Origin: a bacterium
Lineage (GTDB): Bacteria > Krumholzibacteriota > Krumholzibacteriia > LZORAL124-64-63
NCBI GenBank assembly: GCA_018829565.1
Contig: JAHJTW010000170.1
Coordinates: 1-46,041, forward strand
Direction of reading: 5' to 3'
DNA length: 46,041 nt
A model generated the notes under the pieces. That model saw only the letters and a program-made list of their open reading frames with translations, was not told the DNA's origin and did not search any database. Shown piece by piece: positions 15,890-24,600 of the stretch (its first letter is position 1; each line of letters opens with the position of its first letter). Both the position numbers and the translations under genes were made by a program.

Positions 15890-16057
15890 CTATTCAAGAA
15901 TGAATCCGGGCAGGAAAATTCACGTTAAATTGTTTAAAAACATGGTTTTGAATGGTTTTCCCGGGGGATTTAAAAGAAAATCGATCTTCTTTCTGTTTAT
16001 ATTTGTTGAGCGCCCCCGTCTCCTGGATATTTGACGGTCTGACAGCCTATGAGGCTG
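15890..16057 (+). promoter_or_regulatory. AT-rich leader with stem-loop before the porin operon
   Basis: In otherwise GC-rich DNA, 15910-16010 is markedly AT-rich, with TATATT at 15998-16003. It is the likely promoter region for the porin-ApbE run, although no good -35/-10 pair stands out. At 16043-16057 lies a perfect hairpin, CAGCCT ATG AGGCTG, about 95 bases before the porin ATG. No known riboswitch motif was recognised. Confidence 0.4.
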
Positions 16058-16151
16058 CCACGATGATGCACGATGGGGTAGGGCAGCCCTCGCCTGCCGA
16101 GCCGGAGATCCTGCCTCCAGGACGACTCGCCCTCGATAAAGGAGACCTTCG

Positions 16152-17333
16152 ATGGAGCTTTTTAAGCGATTCCGGTCCGGATCCCCCCGCACCCTCAGGG
16201 TTCCCCTGGCGGCCATGGTCTTGATGCTCCTGCTGGTAGGCCCCGGGTCCGCCCAGGACGAACGCCGCTCCGATCTCCAGGGCGGCATCTACGACAAGCC
16301 TTACCTGGCGGGCCTGGGCGGCCGGGTGATGATGGGCGGCTATCTCGACATGGAATTCGAGTGGACCGAGGGGGGGGACAACACTTTCGACCAGCACCGG
16401 TTCATCCCCTTCATCACCGCCCACGTCAGTGACCGGGTCACCGTCTCGGCGGAGATCGAGTTCGAGCACGGCGGCAATTTCTCCGCCGACGGAGGCGACG
16501 GCGAGATCAAGCTGGAGTTCGCCGTCCTCGACTTCGAACTCGGCGAGGGGTTGAGCTACCGCGGTGGTGTGATCCTCTGTCCCCTCGGCAGCTTCAACAT
16601 CCTTCACGACAGCCCATTGAACGACCTGACCGACCGGCCGCTGGTGGCCAGGCAACTCGTTCCCTCGACGCTTATGGAAGCGGGCATGGGTTTCTTCGGG
16701 GACCGGACCGTGGGCGAGGAGGGAGTGCTCAGCTACGAGGCCTACCTGGTCAACGGCTTCGACGACGGCATCGTCGACGGCGACGGCCGACTGCGGGTGC
16801 GGTCAGGCCGCGGCAGCGCCAAGGCCGACAACAACCAGAGCAAGGCCGTCACAGCCCGGCTCGGCTACAGCCCGGTCCTGGGCACCAACCTGGGCCTGTC
16901 CGTCCACAACGGGAAGTACGACGACAATGACGAGCTGGGACTGACCATCACCGCCCTGGACGCCAAGACGGTCTTCGGCCCCCTTGAGCTGCAGGGCGAG
17001 GCCGCCATGGTCGGCGCCGACATCGATCGCGACCTCCACCCGACCGCAGCCGAGAGCCAGCGCGGTCTGTACGCCCAAGCCAACTATCACGTCCTGCACG
17101 ACAAGCTGATGGAAGGATCCATCGTCACGCTGGTGGCTCGGGGCGATTGGGTCGACTACGACACCGACCGCAACGGCGATTCGGAGGACGGCTTCACCTT
17201 GGGCGCCAACTTCCGCCCCACCGAGGAGACCGTCTTCAAGCTGGATTACACCTGGTCATGGAAGACCCCCGTCGACGGCGAGCGGGAAATGGGCGACGGC
17301 CGGTTCTTTTTCTCCTTCGCCAGCTACTTCTGA
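16152..17333 (+). CDS. outer-membrane porin (phosphate/anion-porin-like beta barrel)
   Basis: A 393-residue protein with a signal peptide (MELFKRFRSGS..., hydrophobic core LAAMVLMLLLVGP, end about SAQ34). The mature part has alternating-residue amphipathic strands, Asp/Gly turns and a terminal Phe (FFFSFASYF), as in trimeric or OprO/P-type porins. Characteristic passages are GYLDMEFEWTEG, FDQHRFIPFITAHVSDRVTV, SAEIEFEHGG and RGGVILCPLGSFNILHDSP. It is preceded by AAAGGAG and stands first in a close-packed run with FMN-binding, PepSY-type and ApbE genes. It could therefore serve as the channel or outer-membrane partner for the redox module; that role is inference. Confidence 0.85.
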   Translation: MELFKRFRSGSPRTLRVPLAAMVLMLLLVGPGSAQDERRSDLQGGIYDKPYLAGLGGRVMMGGYLDMEFEWTEGGDNTFDQHRFIPFITAHVSDRVTVSAEIEFEHGGNFSADGGDGEIKLEFAVLDFELGEGLSYRGGVILCPLGSFNILHDSPLNDLTDRPLVARQLVPSTLMEAGMGFFGDRTVGEEGVLSYEAYLVNGFDDGIVDGDGRLRVRSGRGSAKADNNQSKAVTARLGYSPVLGTNLGLSVHNGKYDDNDELGLTITALDAKTVFGPLELQGEAAMVGADIDRDLHPTAAESQRGLYAQANYHVLHDKLMEGSIVTLVARGDWVDYDTDRNGDSEDGFTLGANFRPTEETVFKLDYTWSWKTPVDGEREMGDGRFFFSFASYF

Positions 17334-17345
17334 CCGGAGATTCCG

Positions 17346-17927
17346 ATGAACCTGACGATCCCCTGCCTTGTGACCGCGGTGCTCCTGATCGGGAGCGCCG
17401 CGGCGGCGGACACCTTGACCGAGAGCCCTGACGGGCCCGAGCACGTCAAGGTCTACCTGACCCTCGAGGAGGCTCTGGGCAAGGTATTCGCCGAAGCCGA
17501 CACCCTGTGGAGCGAGGTCTGGACGCCCAGCCCCGAGGAAATCGCTGCGCTGGAAGCATCCATGGGCTGGCGCATCCAGGAGCGGGAATTCGTCTTCCAC
17601 CGCGCCCTGCGCGGCGGTCGGGACCTGGGCGTGGCGATGGTCACCGAGGAGAAGGGCCGTTTCAAACCCATCACCTTCATGGTCAAGATCGATCCCGGAG
17701 GTGCCGTGGAGACGGTCCACGTCATGGTCTACCGCGAGTCCCGCGGGGACGGCGTGCGCCGGCAGCGCTTCCTCAAGCAATTTCGGGGTCGGGATGCGGA
17801 CGACCCCCTGCGCATGAATCGCGACATCACCAATCTGAGCGGGGCGACCATGTCCAGCCGGGCGGTGACAGCCGGGGTCAAGCGGGTCCTGGAATTGGTC
17901 CGGCAAAGGTATCATGGCGGTGGTTAA
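17346..17927 (+). CDS. periplasmic FMN-binding domain protein
   Basis: A 193-residue exported protein. The signal peptide is MNLTIPCLVTAVLLIGSAAA, cleaved about Ala21. The rest is an FMN-bind domain (about 60-185) ending in ITNLSGATMSSRAVTAGVKR. The SGAT motif (residues 165-168) is the flavinylation site used by NqrC/RnfG-type proteins, with FMN esterified to Thr168 by ApbE, whose gene lies two genes downstream. Preceding residues (VMVYRESRGDGVRRQRFL) match the loop around the flavin in this family. It begins 12 bases after the porin stop and overlaps the next gene by 14 bases, so the genes are co-translated. Confidence 0.92.
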   Translation: MNLTIPCLVTAVLLIGSAAAADTLTESPDGPEHVKVYLTLEEALGKVFAEADTLWSEVWTPSPEEIAALEASMGWRIQEREFVFHRALRGGRDLGVAMVTEEKGRFKPITFMVKIDPGGAVETVHVMVYRESRGDGVRRQRFLKQFRGRDADDPLRMNRDITNLSGATMSSRAVTAGVKRVLELVRQRYHGGG

Positions 17928-18642
17928 CGGGAATGGAAGAGCCGGGAAGCGGCCCCGCCGGGTCCTCAACGTCATGCGCCGGACTCACCTGGCGCTGGGG
18001 CTGGCGACGGGTCTGCTCGTCCTGGCGGCTGCCGTAACCGGGTTGCTGCTGCAGTACCCTCATCTGCTAGGACGGACCCCGGTGACCATGACGGCGTTTG
18101 TGGAACTTCCCGGGCGGGAAGGGTGCTACCTGCGCGGGACCGACGTGGGCCTGCAAGCCAGCCAGGACGGCGGGGCGACCTGGGATGGGGTCCCCATGCT
18201 CATGCCCCCGGGACCGGTGCTCAGGATCGTGCTCGATCCGGCGCGTCCTGAGGTCCTCTACGTGCTCGGACGAGACGGGCTGGTCCTCTCCCGTGACGGA
18301 GGGCGCATCTGGGAGCCCCTGGACCCCGGACCACCCCCGGGCCCGGCCTGGATGGCGCTGATCGATCTATCGTTGCACCCGGACGGGACCGTGGACCTCG
18401 TCACGGGCGGGGGTTTCTGGCGCACGCGCGACGGAGCTGCGACCTGGACCGCCCACCCGGTGACCCCGCCGCCCATGGGAAGCGGCATGCACCGCCTGGT
18501 CCATGACCTGCATACGGGCTTCATCGCTGGCCGAGCAGGCCAACGGGTGGTCACCGGCGGCGCTGCGGCCTTGGTGCTGCTGGTGATCACCGGCTTCCTT
18601 CTCGCCCTGGGGTCCCGCAACCGGAGGAACGGCCGTGGCTAG
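17914..18642 (+). CDS. PepSY-type membrane protein with Asp-box repeats
   Basis: A 242-residue inner-membrane protein. Helix 1 spans about 22-47 (RRTHLALGLATGLLVLAAAV) and a C-terminal helix 212-232, preceded by MHRLVHDLHTGFIAGRAGQR. Both resemble PepSY-associated transmembrane proteins, and the His residues (His25, His197, His200) could be haem or quinone ligands. Between them lies a periplasmic insert (about 60-185) carrying three Asp-box (BNR) repeats: SQDGGATW at 83-90, SRDGGRIW at 126-133 and TRDGAATW at 171-178. These are typical of sialidase and YCF48-type beta propellers, though three repeats would be only part of a propeller. Overlaps at both ends tie it to the FMN protein and ApbE. 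Confidence 0.75.
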   Translation: MAVVNGNGRAGKRPRRVLNVMRRTHLALGLATGLLVLAAAVTGLLLQYPHLLGRTPVTMTAFVELPGREGCYLRGTDVGLQASQDGGATWDGVPMLMPPGPVLRIVLDPARPEVLYVLGRDGLVLSRDGGRIWEPLDPGPPPGPAWMALIDLSLHPDGTVDLVTGGGFWRTRDGAATWTAHPVTPPPMGSGMHRLVHDLHTGFIAGRAGQRVVTGGAAALVLLVITGFLLALGSRNRRNGRG

Positions 18643-19642
18643 GCCGCGATACGTGGTCCTTTGTCTGGCCTTGCTGCTGGCCGGACCACCGACCACCCGG
18701 GCGGTGGCGCCGGAGGATCCTGTGCAGGCGGAGCAGGCGCGCTTCCTCATGGGGACCCTCGCCACCGCCGCCGCCTGGGCCGGCACCGCAGGGCAGGCCG
18801 ATGCCGCGGCTTCCGCCGCCCTCGATGAAGTGGCCCGCCTTGAAGGGATCCTGAGTACCTGGAACCCCGAAAGCGAGTTGTCCCGCCTGAACCGATGTCT
18901 CCAGGCGGGGATGGAGATGGCGGTATCCCCGGATTTGGCTCGGGTTCTCGCTGAGGCTCTGGGATTCGCGGCTGAAAGTGGAGGAGCATTCGACCCTACG
19001 GTTTTGCCGCTGGTGGAGCTATGGGGATTCCGCAAGGATGGGACGGTCACCGCTCCATCCGACTCCATGGTCCAGGCCACCTTGAACCAGCTCGGCTACG
19101 AGCGTGTGACGCTGGTCACGGAATCGGCAGTGGTCCGCTGCGATGGCGGGGGCGTCCGTCTGGATTTCGGAGGCATCGCCAAGGGATACGCCCTGGATCG
19201 CGCGGCGCAGGTCATGGAGGAATGCGGGGCGGTTGCGGGTCGGCTGGATCTGGGTGGGGAAATCCTGGTGTTCGGTGTCGAAGCCGCAGCCAATGTGGGC
19301 ATCGTCGATCCCGGCGGCAGCGAAGATCCCCTGGGCACCATTCGACTGGACGGGGCGGCCATAGCAACCTCGGGCCAATACGAGCGTTTCAGGGAGGACG
19401 GGAACTCCCGCTGGGGCCACATCCTGGATCCCCGCACCGGATACCCCTCCCGGAATCTGATGAGCGTGACCGTCGTGGCCGACGGCGCCCTGCTGGCCGA
19501 CGCCGCAGCCACGGCCTGTTTCGTTCTGGGCCTTGAAGAAGGGCTGGCCTTCCTGGAAGGCCTGCCCAGGTGCGAGGGTCTCATCGTCCATCCCGACGAA
19601 CAGGGGCGACCGGCGATCAGCTTCACTTCAGGACTTCGCTGA
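18635..19642 (+). CDS. apbE: FAD:protein FMN transferase, exported ApbE
   Basis: A 335-residue ApbE, which splits FAD and attaches FMN covalently to threonine in target proteins. It is exported by an N-terminal hydrophobic stretch (VVLCLALLLAGPP). Family motifs appear in order: GGAFDPTV (116-123), LDFGGIAKGYALD (176-188), LDLGGEI (205-211), ATSGQYE (244-250), GHILDPRTGYP (261-271) and DAAATACFVLG (289-299; Mg-binding Asp). The GTG start lies 13 bases after GGAGG and inside the previous gene (8-base overlap). Its expected target is the FMN-binding protein of the same operon. Confidence 0.96.
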   Translation: MARPRYVVLCLALLLAGPPTTRAVAPEDPVQAEQARFLMGTLATAAAWAGTAGQADAAASAALDEVARLEGILSTWNPESELSRLNRCLQAGMEMAVSPDLARVLAEALGFAAESGGAFDPTVLPLVELWGFRKDGTVTAPSDSMVQATLNQLGYERVTLVTESAVVRCDGGGVRLDFGGIAKGYALDRAAQVMEECGAVAGRLDLGGEILVFGVEAAANVGIVDPGGSEDPLGTIRLDGAAIATSGQYERFREDGNSRWGHILDPRTGYPSRNLMSVTVVADGALLADAAATACFVLGLEEGLAFLEGLPRCEGLIVHPDEQGRPAISFTSGLR

Positions 19643-19699
19643 CACCGGGGGACCGACCGGTCCCTCCGCCGGACCTCCCCGGGGAGTACCGCCATCCAC

Positions 19700-20893
19700 G
19701 TGAATCGGTCAGGTGTGGCGCCCTCCTCCTCCATGGTATATCCTCCCCCCTTACATTTTCAGGTCGGCCCCAACCGAAAGCCCCGTCACTTGAAAGTCCG
19801 CCTCGGCTTCCTCTACGGCATCCTGGTCGCGCTCCTGGTCATCATGGGCGCCTGGTGGGTCTACTTCCTGAGCAACGAGAGCAAGGCCCAGTCCGAATAC
19901 CGCCTCCAGAAGCTGGTCAACGACCAGATCCACGCCAGCTTCCTGGTGCAGTCCGACGAGCGGGTCCGGGCCGAGCCGGAGAAGTGGCTGGGCGACTCCT
20001 TCCCCGACCTGATCTTCCGCCGCTCCGACGGCGGCGTGGTGGTCGAGGTGGATCCCGCGGTGGTCAAGGAGATCCAGGACGAGGTCCGCAACACGCGCCG
20101 CATGTTCCTGTACGAGGGGCTGTTCTTCCTGGTCCTGCTCACCGCCGGCTCCAGCATCCTCATCCACGCCTGGCGCAGCGAGGTGAAGTTCAAGCAGGCC
20201 CGCGAGCTGTTCCTGGCCGGGGCCACCCACGAGTTCAAGACCCCGCTCGCCAGCCTGCGCCTCTACACCGAGACCCTGGGCCGGCAGGGACTCGGCGAGG
20301 CGGACGTCCGCCGGATCCACGGACGGATGCTCGACGACATCCATCGCCTGGAAGGCCTGGTGGACGACGTCCTGTCCACCAGCGCGGTCGACGTGTTCAG
20401 GCAGGGTCCGCCGGTGGTCCTGGACCTTGCCGAGGAATGCCGCCTGGTCCTGGAGGATCTGGAGCGGTTCGCCGCCGACAACCGGGCCAGGTTCAACCTG
20501 CAGGCCGAGCCGGGAAGCTGCATCCGCGGGCACCGGGCGACCCTGGGCCTCGCCCTGCGCAACCTCCTGGTCAACGCCGTGCGGCACAGCCCCGCCCCGG
20601 TAACGGTGGACGTGGCCGTCCAGGCCGGGCGCAAGGAGCACCGCCTGGTGGTCCGCGACGACGGGCCCGGCATCCCCCGCCGCTTGCACGAGAAGGTCTT
20701 CGAGTGCTTCTATAGCGGGAAGCAGGACGGCCGCTCGGTCGGCACCGGGCTGGGTCTGTACCTGGTCAAGCGCAACATCGAGAACCTGGGCGGACGGGTG
20801 GAGCTGGACAGCGCCCGCGGCCTGGGTTGCGAATTCACTCTGGTTTTGCCGGCCGTGCCGCCGCAGGATGCGGCCAGGGCCGGCGATGTCTGA
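19700..20893 (+). CDS. sensor histidine kinase
   Basis: A membrane sensor kinase of about 397 residues (386 if the ATG at 19733 is used instead of the GTG at 19700). It has two transmembrane helices (about 36-57 and 137-157) bracketing an extracytoplasmic region of about 80 residues with no known fold. The dimerisation/phosphoacceptor helix follows (FLAGATHEFKTPLASLRLY, His177). The HATPase has an N box (ALRNLLVNAVRHS), DDGPGIP, and GTGLGLYLVKRNIENLGG. Its response regulator gene follows 21 bases after the stop. The closeness to apbE suggests it may sense redox or iron conditions, but no signal is visible in the sequence. Confidence 0.92.
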   Translation: MNRSGVAPSSSMVYPPPLHFQVGPNRKPRHLKVRLGFLYGILVALLVIMGAWWVYFLSNESKAQSEYRLQKLVNDQIHASFLVQSDERVRAEPEKWLGDSFPDLIFRRSDGGVVVEVDPAVVKEIQDEVRNTRRMFLYEGLFFLVLLTAGSSILIHAWRSEVKFKQARELFLAGATHEFKTPLASLRLYTETLGRQGLGEADVRRIHGRMLDDIHRLEGLVDDVLSTSAVDVFRQGPPVVLDLAEECRLVLEDLERFAADNRARFNLQAEPGSCIRGHRATLGLALRNLLVNAVRHSPAPVTVDVAVQAGRKEHRLVVRDDGPGIPRRLHEKVFECFYSGKQDGRSVGTGLGLYLVKRNIENLGGRVELDSARGLGCEFTLVLPAVPPQDAARAGDV

Positions 20894-20914
20894 CCCACCC
20901 CAGCGGAGGATCGA

Positions 20915-21631
20915 ATGAAACGCCGGATCCTGGTCGTCGAGGACGACGCCCACCTGGCCGACGGCCTGCGGATCAACCTGGAGCTCGAGGGCTACGACCC
21001 GGTCCTGGCCGGCAGCGGCGAGGAGGGCCTGGACCTCTGGCGCCGGGGCGGGATCGAGTTGATCCTGCTGGACGTCATGCTGCCTGGGCTGGACGGTTTC
21101 GGCGTCTGCAGGCAGATCCGCCGGGACGGCGACCGCGTGCCCATCCTGTTCCTGACGGCCCGCAGCGCCGGCCAGGACCGCATCCGCGGCCTGGACGAGG
21201 GCGGCGACGACTACATCACCAAGCCCTTCGAACTCCAGGAACTGCTGGCCCGCATCAAGTCGATCTTCCGCCGCCAGGACTGGTTCCGGGGCCAGGAGAC
21301 GCCTCAGGTCCTCCGGATCGGCCGGGCCGAGGTCAACCTGCGCAGCTACCAGGCGACCATCGCCGAGGGCACCGTCGACCTGAAGGAGAAGGAGGCGATG
21401 ATCCTGCGCCTGCTCTGCGAACACGTCGGCGAACCGGTGGACCGCGAGACCATCCTGGACCGGGTCTGGGGCTTCGGCGCCTACCCCACCACCCGCACCG
21501 TCGACAACTTCATCCTGGCCCTGCGCAAGATCGTCGAAACGGACCACCGCAATCCCCAGCACATCCTCACGGTGCACGGCGTGGGCTACCGCCTCGTGCT
21601 CGAGTCCGGGCCCGCCGGCCAGGAGCCGTGA
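20915..21631 (+). CDS. OmpR-family response regulator
   Basis: A 238-residue regulator with a CheY-like receiver (about 1-120) and a winged-helix DNA-binding domain (about 138-228). Phosphoacceptor Asp53 is in LILLDVMLPGLDG, with Asp10/Asp11 in the acidic pocket and Lys103 in YITKPFEL. The DNA-binding wing includes LKEKEAMILRLLCEHVGEPV, RVWGFGAYPTTRTVDNFILA and HILTVHGVGYRLV. It pairs with the kinase just upstream. Its stop codon overlaps the ATG of the large AMP-ligase fusion, so all three genes are probably one transcript. Confidence 0.96.
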   Translation: MKRRILVVEDDAHLADGLRINLELEGYDPVLAGSGEEGLDLWRRGGIELILLDVMLPGLDGFGVCRQIRRDGDRVPILFLTARSAGQDRIRGLDEGGDDYITKPFELQELLARIKSIFRRQDWFRGQETPQVLRIGRAEVNLRSYQATIAEGTVDLKEKEAMILRLLCEHVGEPVDRETILDRVWGFGAYPTTRTVDNFILALRKIVETDHRNPQHILTVHGVGYRLVLESGPAGQEP

Positions 21632-24600
21632 TGGGGGGCGGCGCCGTCACCTTCGGGGGATTGCTCGCGGCCTTCGAGCGCGACGACACAGCCACCCCTG
21701 CAGCCGCCGCGGCCCTGCTCGCCCGGGCCGAGGCCGCTCTGGCGGAGACCGCCCTGGCCGCCGGCGGGGCCTCCCCCCGGCCCGACCAGTGGCGTTCCTA
21801 CCTTGCGGTCACCCGGCATCCCCGTTTTCTGACCGCCCTGCCCGACCGGGCCGCCCGCGACCGCTGGCTCGAGACCGTCCTCGAGGTGATCGACCGGCTG
21901 CAGTTCAACCTGGGCGACCTCATGGCCCAGCGGGTCGCCGAGAACCCCGAGCGCATCCTCTTCCGCGAACTGGAGGAACCCGGCAGCGGGCGCTGGAACT
22001 ACCAGCAGGTGCTGCGGCGCGTGAGATCCACCGCCGCCCTGTTCCTGAAGGAGGGCGCCGTCCCCGACCTGGCCCCCGGCGCTGCGGACAGCGTGCCCGG
22101 ACCCCGCGTGGCCCTGTTCTGCGCCAACAGCATCGCCGGGGCGTGCTGCGATCTGGCCTGCCTGGCCCACGACATCCTGGTGGCTCCCGTGAACGTTCAC
22201 TTCAACGCCGACCACCTGGTATGGATCTTCGACCGCCTGAAGATCACCGTGGCGGTCTGCGACCATCCCGACCGGCTGGAACTGCTGCTGGCGGTGCGGG
22301 CGAGGACCGCGATCCCCTTCCTGATCTACACCCTGCACGCCTGTCCCCGGACCGGCCGCGACCACGTCCAGCTGCTCGAGGAGCGCCGCGCCCGGCTGAC
22401 GCCCCAGGACGTCGACGCCCTGCTCGCCGGCCGGCCCCGCCGTCCCCTGCGCGAGGTCGCCACCGTCATGTTCACCAGCGGCAGCACCGGCATGCCCAAG
22501 GGCGTGGCCTTCAGCCAGCGCAACCTGGTGAGCAAGCGGTTCGCCCGCGCGGCGGCCCTGCCCCAGGTCGGCCGCGACGAGACCATGCTGTGCTACCTGC
22601 CCCTGTTCCACACCTTCGGACGCTACCTCGAGATGCTGGGCACCATCTTCTGGGGAGGCACCTACGTCTTCGCCGGCAATCCCTCGGCCGACACCCTCTT
22701 CGCCCAGTTCGAGGAAGTGCGACCCACCGCCCTGATCTCGGTGCCGGTCCGCTGGCAGCAGATCCGCGACAAGGTCCTGGAACTCGCGCGGACGCCCGGC
22801 GCCCAGGAGGACCAGGCGGCCTACCTGCGCCGCGTCGTCGGCGACCGCCTGTACTGGGGGCTCTCGGCCGCCGGCTACCTCGATCCCAAGATCTTCCGCT
22901 TCTTCCACAACTGCGGAGTCCAGGTCTGCAGCGGCTTCGGCATGACCGAGGGCACCGGCGGGCTGACCATGACCCCGCCCGACGACTACGTGGAGAACTC
23001 GGTGGGCATCCCCCTGCCCGGCACCCGTGTGCGGCTGGGCGAGGACGGGGAGCTCCAGGTTTCAGGCTGCTACATCGCCCGCTACCTGCCTGCGGACGAT
23101 CCCGCCGGCAGCATCGCCGTGGAGTCCCCCGACACCGATGACTGGTGGCTGCCCACGGGCGACCTGTTCCGGTTCACCCAGGGCGATCACCTGGAGATCG
23201 TCGACCGCATCAAGGACATCTACAAGAACAACAAGGGGCAGACCATCGCCCCCCGGGTGGTCGAGAGCCTCTTCGAACAGGTGCCCGGCATCAGGCGCAC
23301 CTTCCTGGCCGGGGACGGCCGCGCCTACAACACCCTGCTCATCGTGCCCGACCTGGACGACGAGGTCCTGCGGTCCCTGGGCGATCCGGAGGAGCAGCGG
23401 GAATACTTCCAGCAGATCATCAACGCCGGCAACCCCTCCCTGGCGGCGTACGAGAGGGTGGTGAACTTCGCCATCATCGACCGCGACTTCACCGTCGCCG
23501 ACGGCGAACTCACCGCCAAGGGATCGCTCCGACGCAAGGTCATCGAGCGGAATTTCGCCGACGTGATCGCAGGCCTCTACAAGTCCAACGACCGCATCCT
23601 CCGCTGCGGGGACATCGAGGTGCGGATCCCGCGCTGGTTCTTCCGGGACCTGGGCGTCATCGAGGACGCCGTCGCCGTCGAGGACGGCGCCCTGGTCAAC
23701 CGGGACAGCGGGCGCCGGCTGACCATCGCGCCCGGCGCCGAGGGGCGCATCCGCGTCGGCTGCCTGGAATACGCCATCGACAGCCCCAAGGGCCTGCGGG
23801 TGGACCTGGGCCTGATGGTCCGGCAGCCGCTGCTGTGGCTGGCCAACCCCGAACTCATCGGCTTCGGGCCCTGCCGGCTGGGCTGGGACACCGAGCACCC
23901 GGGGATCTCCGAGCACGTCTACCTGCCGCTCCGCCAGGATTGCGAGGTGGCCGGCTACGTCGAGGCGGTCCCCGTGGACCGGACCGTCCAGGACTGCAAC
24001 CGCCTGTGCACCGCCGCCCTCTTCGGCGACCGCGCCGCGGCCCTCGGGGCCATCGCCGAGCTGGACCGTGAGCTCAAGCGGGCCGGCCCCCGCCAGGGTA
24101 CGGTCATCCGCCGCCGCCTGCAGACCCTGGCTCACCATCCGGAGCTGGAGGTGCGTTGCCGGGCCTACCAGGTGCTGGTCCTGGACCAGCCCGCGCCCGA
24201 CTACCTGCGCTACCTGCCGGCCTTCATCGAATCGGGTCTGCCCTTCCTGGACGACAAGAGCTTCGAGGCCATCAGCCACGCCAGCCTCGAGCCGCGGCGC
24301 CTGCTGGCCCTGCGCCAGCGCATGCACTTCTACCGCGAACACCTGGAATGGCCGGCCAACGACCGCACCCGCCAGCTTTTCACCGACCTGTTCAAGCTGC
24401 TGGCGGACTTCGGCCGCTTCCACACCGAATTCTACGGCACCATCCGCGAGGAACTCGTCTGCTGGGTCATGCACGACCGCGATCCCCGGCTGGCGGCCGA
24501 GGCCCGCAGGCGGTTCCACGAGCTCGCCGCCTGGTTCGAGGAGACCCTGCAGAAGGACTACGAGGGCATGGATTCCGGGGTCTGGCAGGGAAAGCTCGCC

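Noticed and set aside
16030-16151. FMN or other known riboswitch before the porin-ApbE run
   Set aside because: The characteristic conserved bases of the FMN, TPP, cobalamin and Moco aptamers were not found by eye; only an ordinary hairpin is visible.
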